A stretch of DNA of 39,895 bases from Bacteroidota bacterium (lineage in GTDB: Bacteria; Bacteroidota; Bacteroidia; Bacteroidales; VadinHA17). The stretch is from assembly GCA_029564935.1 (NCBI GenBank), contig JAKQPD010000400.1:1-39895 (forward strand), in the 5' to 3' direction. Both the position numbers and the translations under genes were made by a program. How positions within the stretch are numbered: the first letter of the stretch is position 1; each line of letters opens with the position of its first letter. This document shows positions 10,015-18,004 of the stretch, in pieces. The notes below the pieces were generated by a model that was not told the origin of the DNA, searched no databases, and was given only the letters and a program-made list of their open reading frames with translations.

Positions 10015-10022
10015 CAAAATTA
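10015..10022 (-). promoter_or_regulatory. Candidate -7 element for the LuxC-like gene
   Basis: Reads TAATTTTG on the minus strand, an exact TAnnTTTG match 18 nt before the ATG at 9996, which would give a very short leader. No TTTG was found at -33. Confidence 0.4.
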
Positions 10023-10169
10023 CAGAAATTAATGAAACGGTACAGCGATCAATCAGCTACAGCTATACAATTGTGAGGAATTTACTTCAGATATATTTCA
10101 GAGTTATTGCCGATCTATGTATTAAAAAGGCTCTGTTTTGATTTAGAAAACGTAGATTTAGTCTCCTTT

Positions 10170-10313
10170 GCCTGTAGGGCATAAGGTATTGTAGATAAGG
10201 TTATATGACATGTTTTTATACCTCGTAGAGGTTATGGAGCAAAATACCATATCCGCTACGCGGAATCATTCCAACAATATAATCCTTTCTACAATACCAT
10301 AACCGCTACGCGG
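10170..10313. repeat. 144-bp REPIN-like hairpin element, copy 1
   Basis: The element starts with the mini-hairpin GCCTGTAGGGC (10170-10180) and ends with CCGCTACGCGG (10303-10313). Inside are CCTCGTAGAGG (10221-10231) and a second CCGCTACGCGG (10253-10263). The outer arms pair over about 28 bp: ATAAGGTATTGTAG on the left against CTACAATACCATAA on the right. An inner pair is formed by ATACC...GGTTATGG against CCATAT. A second copy of identical length lies at 37467-37610. Further out, GGCTCTG (10129-10135) and CAGAGCC (10393-10399) form another inverted pair. The gap 10023-10481 holds no gene. Confidence 0.8.
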
Positions 10314-10404
10314 TAAAGTCCAAGGTAAATCGGAAAAGAGAACAGAATTTTTAAAAATATCAATTTCAGATTTGCTGAACAATATTTTGGATCAGAGCCA
10401 TTAA

Positions 10405-10438
10405 AATACGTATTAAAATACGTATTTTAATACGTATT
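10405..10438. repeat. Perfect 34-bp palindrome with three TACGTA boxes at 12-bp period
   Basis: The sequence reads the same on both strands over 34 bp. TACGTA occurs at 10407, 10419 and 10431, each separated by an AT-only hexamer. It lies 91 bp to the right of the 144-bp element, and a related TACGT array with the same 12-bp period accompanies the second copy. It could be an operator array, an iteron-like site, or part of the mobile repeat. Confidence 0.75.
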
Positions 10439-10481
10439 ATTTTATTATATATAGTTAATATACAGTTGCTTTGCTAAATAT

Positions 10482-10516
10482 AAAAAATCCCCCGCAACAA
10501 AAAGTATTACGGGGGA
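10482..10516 (-). terminator. Rho-independent terminator of the blaI-blaR1-like operon
   Basis: On the minus strand the arms TCCCCCG (complement of 10510-10516) and CGGGGGA (complement of 10488-10494) form a GC-rich 7-bp stem that is extended by A-T pairs. Six U residues follow (A run at 10482-10487). It begins 24 bp past the stop codon of the BlaR1-like gene. Confidence 0.85.
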
Positions 10517-10540
10517 CGAAAGCTGATCGGTTATATATGA

Positions 10541-12262
10541 TTATGCCGGAGGTGCCTGGACTGCTTCGACTTTAGGTTTGTCGAGGGCAAAGGTCACCGG
10601 TACCATATACCAGACGGGAACTGCAACGCCACCCTGTTTCCCGGGCTTGAATGCAGGCAATGTCGAAACAACCCTGAAGGCTTCTGCATCGAGTAGTGGA
10701 TCGACACTTTTCAGGACGCTTATACGGTCAACGGTTCCGTTCTCGGTTACACAGAATCTCAATATTACCCTCCCGGTAATGCCATTAACCTTAGCTGCTT
10801 CAGGGTAATTAATATTCCCGGCAAGGTACTGAAGCAATGCAGCATCACCACCCGGAAACATCGGCATTTCTTCAACAACTACAAATGGTTCCTTTGGATC
10901 TGAAGAGAAAGATCCTCCGCTTCCTTTTGAGACATCAGCCGGCGGTGGTGGCGGTGGCGGCGGTACAGCAGTACTTTTATCAGATAATGTGAAGGTGATG
11001 GGCACCATATACCATACAGGAACAGCAACACCACCCTGTTTCCCGGGCTGAAATGAAGGCAGTTCTGACACTACCCTTTGTGCTTCCGCGTCGAGCACGG
11101 GATCGACTCCTTTAATAACAGAAACATCCTGTACGGCACCATCATCCATTATCTTGAAGCGAACAATTACTCTTCCCTGGATATTCTTTTCTTTTGCTTC
11201 TGCAGGATATTTTGTGTTTTCTGCAATATGTTTCAGAAGAGCAAGGTCTCCTCCCGGGAACATGGGCATCTCTTCAACAACAACAAATGCATCACCTTCT
11301 TTTACGGCAGAAAGTTTGGAATTTTCAACCGCAACCATGTCTGTACCGGACGGTGGGGGAGTATCACTTCCTGCAAAATTATCAAAAGATTTCTTCGCAC
11401 AGGTGGAAAAGATTATCAGCAACAGTGCAACAAATGGCAAAACCAGGAGCATCTTCAGGTTTGCCGGAGCTTTGGAACGTTTTTTTGTCATCATGATCAT
11501 TCGTTTTTTTATAAGTGTTGGATTTGAAAATCTGCTTGTTGCACTGAAAACCCTGGTTTTGAAAACCTGGTTTAACATCAGTCCCTGGTAGCTTATTACC
11601 GGTATGCCTGAACTCAGACACTCATCATCGGCCTGATACTCATGGACCGCCCTCAGTGACCTGTCAAACATGTAGACAACGGGATTGAACCACTGTAATA
11701 TCTTGACAAGCTCAATGAAAACAATATCAAAGAAATGTTTCCGGTCAAGATGCTTCTGCTCATGCTTTATTATCTCCTCTTCATCGCCTGCACTCAGTAC
11801 TTCATCAATGAAAATGTGCCCGAATGCAGTAAATCCCGATACTTTATTGCCCGACAATCTGATCACTTTATTGCCGTTGACCTTTTTCCTGGAAACAATA
11901 AGAAGAAGGTGTGACATTTCAACCATCAGTTTTACACTAAGCAGAATTACACCCGACAGATAGATTATGAATATGATCTTCATAATACCTGCAGATGAAA
12001 GGATTGCCCGCCATGATTCATCATTTTCAGCCGTACCCGTGATAACAACCCCTGTAAGATCTTTTCCAAAGAACTGTATATCAAGAGGCTGTCTGGTCTT
12101 AATTGTTATCAGAGGCAGGATAAGCGATGAAACCAGTGAAAGAAGTATAAAAAAACGATTGCGGCTGTACATGGTATCCCGGCTCAGGAAGAAATGATAG
12201 ACAATATAAAAGAATGCCAGAGCTGTTGCAACCTTAAGCAGGTATAAAAAGAACTGATTCAT
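10541..12262 (-). CDS. BlaR1-like M56 membrane metallopeptidase with two TonB C-terminal domains
   Basis: 573 aa. N-terminal membrane segments (about 4-24, 36-55 and 93-115) enclose an M56 peptidase domain with the zinc motif HEQKH (167-171) and the downstream HEYQADDECL helix. A fourth membrane segment lies near 270-287 (MLLVLPFVALLLIIFS). The C-terminal half carries two tandem TonB_C domains (about 328-427 and 462-560), each with EEMPMFPGGD and ending in GKQGGVAVPVWYMVP, separated by a run of eight prolines. In the BlaR1 family, sensing triggers cleavage of the cognate BlaI repressor; the TonB parts suggest a periplasmic interaction module in place of the beta-lactam sensor. It overlaps the upstream blaI-like gene by 4 bp (ATGA) and is followed by a strong terminator. 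No beta-lactamase is nearby, so the signal is unknown. Confidence 0.88.
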   Translation of the reverse strand: MNQFFLYLLKVATALAFFYIVYHFFLSRDTMYSRNRFFILLSLVSSLILPLITIKTRQPLDIQFFGKDLTGVVITGTAENDESWRAILSSAGIMKIIFIIYLSGVILLSVKLMVEMSHLLLIVSRKKVNGNKVIRLSGNKVSGFTAFGHIFIDEVLSAGDEEEIIKHEQKHLDRKHFFDIVFIELVKILQWFNPVVYMFDRSLRAVHEYQADDECLSSGIPVISYQGLMLNQVFKTRVFSATSRFSNPTLIKKRMIMMTKKRSKAPANLKMLLVLPFVALLLIIFSTCAKKSFDNFAGSDTPPPSGTDMVAVENSKLSAVKEGDAFVVVEEMPMFPGGDLALLKHIAENTKYPAEAKEKNIQGRVIVRFKIMDDGAVQDVSVIKGVDPVLDAEAQRVVSELPSFQPGKQGGVAVPVWYMVPITFTLSDKSTAVPPPPPPPPADVSKGSGGSFSSDPKEPFVVVEEMPMFPGGDAALLQYLAGNINYPEAAKVNGITGRVILRFCVTENGTVDRISVLKSVDPLLDAEAFRVVSTLPAFKPGKQGGVAVPVWYMVPVTFALDKPKVEAVQAPPA

Positions 12263-12639
12263 TTTCCGGATTTTTGTTTTTTAACTTCACTTTCCATGAT
12301 CTTCATGATCTCTTCCATTTCTTTTACCGAGATGTGCTTTTCTTTTGCAAAGAAACTGACCATCTTTCCGAAAGAATTGGAGAAATAATCGTTTACGAAG
12401 TTACTCAGATGAGATTTTGAATAATCATCCTTGGTAACCACAGGATAATACTCATGCGTCCTTCCATACGCTTTGTGGTCAACAAAACCTTTGTCCTGCA
12501 ATATCCGGACAATGGTACTGATCGTGTTGTATGCCGGCTTTGGCTCTTTGAAATGTTCAAGGATGTCCTTTACAAAACCCTTTTCTATTTTCCAGAGTAC
12601 CTGCATAACTTCTTCTTCTGCACGGGTTAGTTCTCTCAT
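12259..12639 (-). CDS. BlaI/MecI/CopY-family transcriptional repressor
   Basis: 126 aa winged-helix repressor. Seen: the opening MRELTRAEEEVMQVLWKIEK, the recognition region PAYNTISTIVRILQDKGFV, the wing HKAYGRTHEYYPVVTKDDY, and a helical C-terminal dimerisation part ending in Lys-rich residues. It overlaps the downstream M56 sensor gene by 4 bp, the standard BlaI-BlaR1 arrangement, so the sensor probably inactivates this repressor by proteolysis. Autoregulation is suggested by a dyad overlapping its own promoter at 12698-12713; the divergent permease gene could be a second target. Confidence 0.93.
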   Translation of the reverse strand: MRELTRAEEEVMQVLWKIEKGFVKDILEHFKEPKPAYNTISTIVRILQDKGFVDHKAYGRTHEYYPVVTKDDYSKSHLSNFVNDYFSNSFGKMVSFFAKEKHISVKEMEEIMKIMESEVKKQKSGK

Positions 12640-12678
12640 AATAAATGTTCTTAATTCTTATTTAATGGAATGACCCTA

Positions 12679-12713
12679 CGAATATATAACGAATAAGTTA
12701 GTTATGCAACTAA
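12679..12713 (-). promoter_or_regulatory. Promoter of the blaI-like gene with candidate operator dyad
   Basis: On the minus strand GTTG (complement of 12707-12710) and TATATTCG (complement of 12679-12686) are spaced by 20 bp, close to the Bacteroidetes -33/-7 pattern. The inverted repeat TTAGTT-N4-AACTAA (12698-12713) covers the -33 box, where a BlaI-type dimer would block transcription. It also lies between this gene and the divergent permease. Operator identity is inference. Confidence 0.5.
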
Positions 12714-12827
12714 ATCCTTAATTATTTTAAAAAATTTTTAATGCCTGATGTGCTAAGGCTGATGCATAAAAATGTTTACTTTTATTTTTTCAAACGTATT
12801 GGCAGTTTAACAGGCAGCTTATTAAAT

Positions 12828-14069
12828 ATGAAGAAAGGAATTGTGAGGGAGAATCTAAGGATCGCATTAAGAGCGATAAAGTCGAACAAGGTACGCTCGA
12901 TCCTTACAATATGCATAATTGCATTTGGTATTATGGCACTGATCGGGATACTTACAGCCATTGATGCCATAAAGAATTCTCTTACGGATCAGTTCACCAT
13001 GATGGGAGCCAATTCATTCAGCATTACATCGAGGGGGATGAATATTCAGGTGATGAATGACAGGGTGAGGTCGAAGAATTACTCATATATTTCATACAGG
13101 CAGGCAACGGATTTCAAGGCTGCCTTTACAGAACCGGCATGGGTTTCGATATCTTTCCGGGCAACCGACCTGGCAACTGTAAAGTACGGACAGGAGGAAA
13201 CCAATCCCAATATCACCTTAATGGGTGTGGATGAGAACTATGTTACCGTATCGGGATATGAGATTGAAGCCGGCAGGGATTTTACTCAGGAAGAGCTTCG
13301 TCTGAACAGGAGGATTATAATCCTGGGTTCGGAGATCGCGAAGGATCTTTTCCCGACAGGAATCGATCCTCTGGGAGAGGAAGTCTCAATAGCCGGTCTG
13401 AAGCTTAAGGTTTCCGGTATACTGAAAAGTAAAGGTGCCAGTGCAACAAGCGATGATAAGATCTGTTTCATTCCAATAACTGCTGCCAGGCAATATTTTT
13501 CACGGCCGAACCTTAATTTCAGGATAACTATAATGCCGATGAATCCTGTTAATCTTGATATAATGGCAGGTGAAGCGGAAGCGGTTTTCAGGATTGTCCG
13601 CAATCTTCATCCCCGTGATGAATCGGATTTTAATATTGCCAAGAGCGATACGATTGTTGCCCTTCTTCTTAAAAATATAAAATTCGTTACCCTTGCAGCG
13701 ACACTTATAGGGATAATTACGTTGTTTGGTGCTGCTGTGGGATTAATGAACATTATGCTTGTTTCAGTTACTGAGCGGACAAGGGAGATTGGTGTCAGGA
13801 AAGCCATTGGTGCAAAGCCTGTAACAATAAAATACCAGTTTCTTTTTGAATCTGTTATGATCGGTCAGCTTGGCGGTATCTTCGGCATTATCCTGGGGAT
13901 CCTGATCGGCAATCTTGTGGCATCGGCGCTCAAGTCAAGTTTCATAATACCCTGGCTGTGGGCTTTCATGGGAGTGCTTGTCTGTTTCCTTGTTGGGGTT
14001 GTTTCGGGATATGCCCCGGCGGTCAAGGCCGCCAACATTGATCCGATCGAGGCATTACGGTACGAATAA
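12828..14069 (+). CDS. MacB/FtsX-type ABC transporter permease
   Basis: I chose the ATG at 12828 ([20 protein letters not shown]); the frame opens earlier at 12741 but the extra 29 residues are not permease-like. About 413 aa. It has the layout of MacB-type permeases: a first membrane helix ([20 protein letters not shown]), a large periplasmic MacB_PCD domain, then three C-terminal helices of the FtsX domain, with [20 protein letters not shown] in the cytosolic loop and [17 protein letters not shown] at the end. Such permeases act with a LolD/MacB ATPase in mechanotransmission or export; no ATPase or membrane-fusion gene is adjacent, so it is an orphan here. It is divergent from the BlaI-like repressor gene. 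Confidence 0.9.
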   Translation: MKKGIVRENLRIALRAIKSNKVRSILTICIIAFGIMALIGILTAIDAIKNSLTDQFTMMGANSFSITSRGMNIQVMNDRVRSKNYSYISYRQATDFKAAFTEPAWVSISFRATDLATVKYGQEETNPNITLMGVDENYVTVSGYEIEAGRDFTQEELRLNRRIIILGSEIAKDLFPTGIDPLGEEVSIAGLKLKVSGILKSKGASATSDDKICFIPITAARQYFSRPNLNFRITIMPMNPVNLDIMAGEAEAVFRIVRNLHPRDESDFNIAKSDTIVALLLKNIKFVTLAATLIGIITLFGAAVGLMNIMLVSVTERTREIGVRKAIGAKPVTIKYQFLFESVMIGQLGGIFGIILGILIGNLVASALKSSFIIPWLWAFMGVLVCFLVGVVSGYAPAVKAANIDPIEALRYE

Positions 14070-14087
14070 TCGACCGTCACATCGTAA

Positions 14088-14204
14088 CGTAGAGACGCCC
14101 AATTTGGGCGTCTCTGTGCCGTTATATCGTAATGTAGAGACGCCCAATTTGGGCGTCTCTACGATTATATCCAAAAAAAAGACGCCCAATCTGGGCGTCT
14201 CTAC
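14088..14204. repeat. Three tandem palindromic repeats (AGAGACGCCC..GGGCGTCTCT)
   Basis: Three near-identical hairpins: 14088-14115, 14134-14162 and 14181-14204. Each pairs GAGACGCCC with GGGCGTCTC around AATTT or AATCT; the third has lost part of its left arm next to an A8 run. They fill the 149-bp convergent gap between the permease and gap genes and could stop transcription from both sides. The sequence type is a known kind of dispersed intergenic repeat. Confidence 0.85.
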
Positions 14205-14218
14205 GGGTAACAGGTGTG

Positions 14219-15250
<1,032 letters not shown>

Positions 15251-15263
15251 TCAAAATCGACCA

Positions 15264-15294
15264 CAAAAATAATCATTTTCGGAAAATCAGCAAC
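15264..15294 (-). promoter_or_regulatory. Promoter of gap
   Basis: On the minus strand GTTG (complement of 15291-15294) and TATTTTTG (complement of 15264-15271) are separated by exactly 19 bp. This is one of the two best matches in the window to the Bacteroidetes TTTG-N19-TAnnTTTG promoter. The -7 element lies 40 bp before the ATG. Confidence 0.7.
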
Positions 15295-15310
15295 GTGAAA
15301 GCAGGATACC

Positions 15311-16114
15311 TTATTCTTTTTTCCTGCGGAACAGATTTGTCAGTGTGTAATCTTCGGGATGAAGCGGATCTACAATAACACCAAATCTGTAACTTGCAAA
15401 TATTGAGAAGAATATGGCTTTGTTGTCATCGCTGGCCATTATTGGGATTTTCTTTGGAAATGCATTTACCTGGGCTCCTATCTCTATTGCATGAATGATC
15501 TTGTCTTCGCGACTGTATTCAAAATTGAATCCTCCCTTTGCATACAGTCCGGGTAAAGCCTTTGTTTCATTCACTCCTTTAAAAATACCGGCTTTACTGT
15601 AGATCATCGTGGGATCATGAATAGTAATATCAAACTTTTCCTCTCTCAGCTCATATTCGTTAAGAGTGCCGCCGACAGGGTACAGAACCCTGTAATAAAT
15701 TGGTTTATAAAGTCCGATTACGGGACCGGCAGAAATAAAATACCTTACAGCTATACCTCCTGCATCCTCTTTCGGGAACAGCTCATGCTGATGACCAATT
15801 CCACCCCTGATGTAAAAGACACTGTTGAGCTTGCCGAAAACGAAGGTTCCCGTTCCCTGTGTATACGGATTGCTCTGACGATACTCCTTGGGATGCCTGA
15901 GGGTTCCCAGATCAAATTCCAGTATCCGCTTATTAAGGTAATTGATCCTTTTTCCTTCACGATAGCCAATGCCGAAACCATCTGAATTGATCATGATCCC
16001 GAAAGATCTTTCATTCCGGAAAAAGACCTGTTGCTGCTCATTAATTTCTCCCTGGGCACGGAGAAGAACTGCTCCGTGTAACAGAATGAAAATCAGAATA
16101 AGCAGCTTTTTCAT
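15311..16114 (-). CDS. Conserved hypothetical exported protein, probable outer-membrane barrel
   Basis: 267 aa. A clear signal peptide (MKKLLILIFILLHGAVLLRAQ) precedes a mature part of short alternating aromatic/hydrophobic strands with glycines (GIMINSDGFGIGYREG, FVFGKLNSVFYIRGGIGHQH, AIFFSIFASYRFGV), which fits a small beta-barrel or membrane-associated beta protein. The C-terminus ends with a charged RRKKE rather than an aromatic residue. I do not recognise a named family beyond Bacteroidetes hypothetical proteins. A 41-aa lipoprotein gene lies 46 bp upstream on the same strand behind a good promoter, so the two are probably an operon. Confidence 0.7.
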   Translation of the reverse strand: MKKLLILIFILLHGAVLLRAQGEINEQQQVFFRNERSFGIMINSDGFGIGYREGKRINYLNKRILEFDLGTLRHPKEYRQSNPYTQGTGTFVFGKLNSVFYIRGGIGHQHELFPKEDAGGIAVRYFISAGPVIGLYKPIYYRVLYPVGGTLNEYELREEKFDITIHDPTMIYSKAGIFKGVNETKALPGLYAKGGFNFEYSREDKIIHAIEIGAQVNAFPKKIPIMASDDNKAIFFSIFASYRFGVIVDPLHPEDYTLTNLFRRKKE

Positions 16115-16160
16115 GTCAGTGCTACCTTAAAAAATGGGATTATATGAAGAGACGACAATA

Positions 16161-16286
16161 TCAGCCTACCTCTCCGGGTTGTTCTGTTTCAGCCTTACTG
16201 TATGCGGGGCATACTTTACTGTTACATGAACTTACAATAAATACAGTAACAACAAATAAAACCAGTATTACAGCAACTTTCTTCAT
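16161..16286 (-). CDS. Small lipoprotein (41 aa)
   Basis: A short gene with ATG complementary to 16284-16286 and TGA at 16161-16163. It starts MKKVAVILVLFVVTVFIV and continues SSCNSKVCPAYSKAETEQPG. There is a hydrophobic signal segment, a lipobox ending VSSC (Cys21), and a mature peptide of only 21 residues with a second Cys in CPAY. It is preceded by a strong TTTG-N18-TACTTTTG promoter and followed after 46 bp by the predicted barrel protein gene. Very small lipoproteins with a CPAY-like motif occur in Bacteroidetes; function unknown. Confidence 0.75.
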   Translation of the reverse strand: MKKVAVILVLFVVTVFIVSSCNSKVCPAYSKAETEQPGEVG

Positions 16287-16309
16287 ATGAACTATAAAAA
16301 AATTAAATA

Positions 16310-16339
16310 CAAAAGTACGATTTTTCATGAGAAAACAAA
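16310..16339 (-). promoter_or_regulatory. Promoter of the small lipoprotein/barrel protein operon
   Basis: On the minus strand TTTG (complement of 16336-16339), 18 bp, then TACTTTTG (complement of 16310-16317): both boxes match the Bacteroidetes consensus exactly. The -7 box is 23 bp before the ATG at 16286. Confidence 0.7.
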
Positions 16340-16470
16340 CTCTGTGCCAGAATATAATTTGTTAATTTCATTTATATCAACGAGTTTTATACTGCCGGAT
16401 CGAACTCTTATAACGTATTAAAGTAAAAAATGTTCACCTTTTTGAATAAAAGAACTCAACTTTTATCAAT

Positions 16471-16478
16471 TATCTTTG
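16471..16478 (+). promoter_or_regulatory. Candidate -7 element for the msrBA gene
   Basis: TATCTTTG is an exact TAnnTTTG match 22 bp before the GTG start at 16501. A TTTG at 16441-16444 is 26 bp upstream, too far for the usual 19-20 bp spacing. Confidence 0.45.
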
Positions 16479-16500
16479 TTATCCATGAAAACCAGAGAAC

Positions 16501-17433
16501 GTGAAAAATAAGATAACGTCATTTCTGTTTATTATATTATTTCTTACAATGAGTAACGTGTCATTTTCGCAGGAAAAGCTGCCTTATAATTCTTTGAGCC
16601 GGCAGGAAGCTGCCGTGATTAATGATAAGGGAACAGAGACCCCCTTCACAGGAAAGTTTACAACATACAAAGAATCAGGTACATATGTCTGTAAGAAGTG
16701 CGGAGCCGCACTTTATCGTTCTACAGACAAGTTTGAATCAGACTGCGGCTGGCCGAGCTTTGACGACGAGATCAAAGGAGCAGTAAACAGGTCTGTTGAT
16801 GCTGATGGCAGGAGGACTGAGATAACATGTGCGTCATGCGGGGCTCACCTGGGACATGTTTTCACAGGGGAAATGTTCACTAAGAAGAATCTCAGGCATT
16901 GTGTCAATTCTGTCTCACTCGATTTCGTTCCGGCAGTTCTCGAAAGCGGAAGATATGGTACTGCAATCTTTGCAGGAGGCTGTTTCTGGGGAGTTGAGTA
17001 TTTCCTTCAGAAAGCACCGGGAGTAATATCAGTCACTTCAGGATATACGGGCGGACATGTTAAAAATCCGTCATATAAAGAGGTCTGCACCGGAAAAACA
17101 GGTCATGCCGAAGCTGTTAAGATCATTTATGATCCGGATAAGACAAATTATGAAACACTTCTTAAATTATTCCTCGAGATACATGATCCCACTCAGGTCG
17201 GGGGACAGGGTCCTGACATAGGCGAACAGTACCGGTCTGAAATATTTTACCTGAATGAGGAACAGAAAAATATCATTGAGAAAAATCTTAAAATTCTGAG
17301 GGATAAAGGATATAAGATCGCAACAGCTGTTACCCGGGCTTCGGAATTTTATGATGCAGAGAAATACCATCAGGATTATTATTTTCTGAACAGCAAGGTC
17401 CCTTATTGCCACGGCTATACAAAGAGGTTCTGA
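16501..17433 (+). CDS. msrBA: Exported bifunctional methionine sulfoxide reductase (MsrB-MsrA fusion)
   Basis: 310 aa. Repairs both stereoisomers of methionine sulfoxide in envelope proteins. A signal peptide (to about VSFSQ, residue 24) is followed by the MsrB domain (about 28-148), with zinc CxxC pairs CKKC and CASC, ESDCGWPSFDDEI, and the catalytic Cys in RHCVNSVSLDF. The MsrA domain (about 152-310) follows, with the catalytic GGCFWGVEYFLQ, GYTGGHVKNPSYKEVCTG, GHAEAV and QYRSEIFY. The B-then-A order is the reverse of the Neisseria-type enzyme. I use the GTG at 16501 because it gives the signal peptide directly. An ATG at 16485 opens an 8-codon frame that stops at 16511, across this start. 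Confidence 0.94.
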   Translation: MKNKITSFLFIILFLTMSNVSFSQEKLPYNSLSRQEAAVINDKGTETPFTGKFTTYKESGTYVCKKCGAALYRSTDKFESDCGWPSFDDEIKGAVNRSVDADGRRTEITCASCGAHLGHVFTGEMFTKKNLRHCVNSVSLDFVPAVLESGRYGTAIFAGGCFWGVEYFLQKAPGVISVTSGYTGGHVKNPSYKEVCTGKTGHAEAVKIIYDPDKTNYETLLKLFLEIHDPTQVGGQGPDIGEQYRSEIFYLNEEQKNIIEKNLKILRDKGYKIATAVTRASEFYDAEKYHQDYYFLNSKVPYCHGYTKRF

Positions 17434-17442
17434 CAGGCTAAA

Positions 17443-17535
17443 TGCGGCTTCCGGCATCCGGCATCCGGTTTCCGACGTGCGGCGTGCGGCGTCAGGTATC
17501 CGGCATCCGGCTTTCGACGTGCGGCATCCGGTTTC
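17443..17535. repeat. GC-rich minisatellite (GGCATCC / GTGCGGC units)
   Basis: Degenerate tandem units of GGCATCCG and GTGCGGC, with a roughly 45-bp higher-order duplication (ATCCGGCATCCGG then TTCGACGTGCGGC appears twice). A matching run in the opposite orientation (GCGCCGCACGCCGCACGCCA, 17897-17916) sits on the other side of the palindromic element at 17575-17898. Non-coding; the short frames across it are spurious. Confidence 0.8.
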
Positions 17536-17574
17536 CTTTTAGCAATAGAAGATGGACGAACCGGTAACCGCATT

Positions 17575-17898
17575 CCATAGCCGTCAATCTAAGAAATCCA
17601 AAAATGATGAAAACTACTGTAATTATCTGGATTGTAGCTAAATAACTTTCCTCCCGCCTGAGGCGGGAAGGGGTGGCCGGGGTTGCAAATTTTGAATCGT
17701 TAACAATTGTCTTTTTCCCGGCCGGGGTGGTTAAAACGGAATTAGAAAACGGGAATTTATGTCTCTGAATATAATAAACCACCCCGGCCAGAATATCTAT
17801 ATTTCTGCACATCAGATGATTTTGTGGTCTGGCCACCCCTCCTTAAAAAAAGGAGGAGAAACTTATGTCCCCAAAATGCCTTAAGTTGACGGTTATGC
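17575..17898 (-). repeat. Palindromic MITE-like element, copy A
   Basis: Bounded by CCATAGCCGTCAATCTAAG on the left and TTAAGTTGACGGTTATG on the right (inverted repeats). Inside it is a nested palindrome: outer hairpins (17653-17667 and 17839-17855), then GGGGTGGCC / GGCCACCCC arms, and an inner pair GGCCGGGGTGGTT / AACCACCCCGGCC. It is homologous, in reverse orientation, to the copies at 26703 and 31224, including AGACAATTGT near one arm. No protein-coding capacity was seen. It fills most of the 571-bp gap after msrBA. Confidence 0.85.
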
Positions 17899-17943
17899 GC
17901 CGCACGCCGCACGCCACTTTAAATAATTTTAACTCCCGAACCT

Positions 17944-17998
17944 ATTGGGAAATGATTTATTCAATTAACTTTAGCAAGTTTTAATTGAATTCTTTCCC
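17944..17998 (+). promoter_or_regulatory. Promoter/leader hairpin upstream of the cytochrome operon
   Basis: A dyad ends 6 bp before the ATG at 18005: GGGAAA (17947-17952) pairs with TTTCCC (17993-17998), and TTCAATTAA (17960-17968) pairs with TTAATTGAA (17981-17989). ATTG (17944-17947), 18 bp, then TAACTTTA (17966-17973, one mismatch) could be the promoter, which would put the dyad across the start of transcription. A regulator-binding site or an mRNA structure covering the start region are both possible. Confidence 0.45.
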
Positions 17999-18004
17999 AT
18001 AAGC

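Noticed and set aside
10541-12639. Beta-lactam resistance locus
   Set aside because: There is no penicillin-binding sensor domain in the BlaR1-like protein and no beta-lactamase gene in the window.
17492-17836. 114-aa minus-strand frame over MITE copy A
   Set aside because: Made entirely of hairpin and minisatellite sequence, with no protein-like composition.
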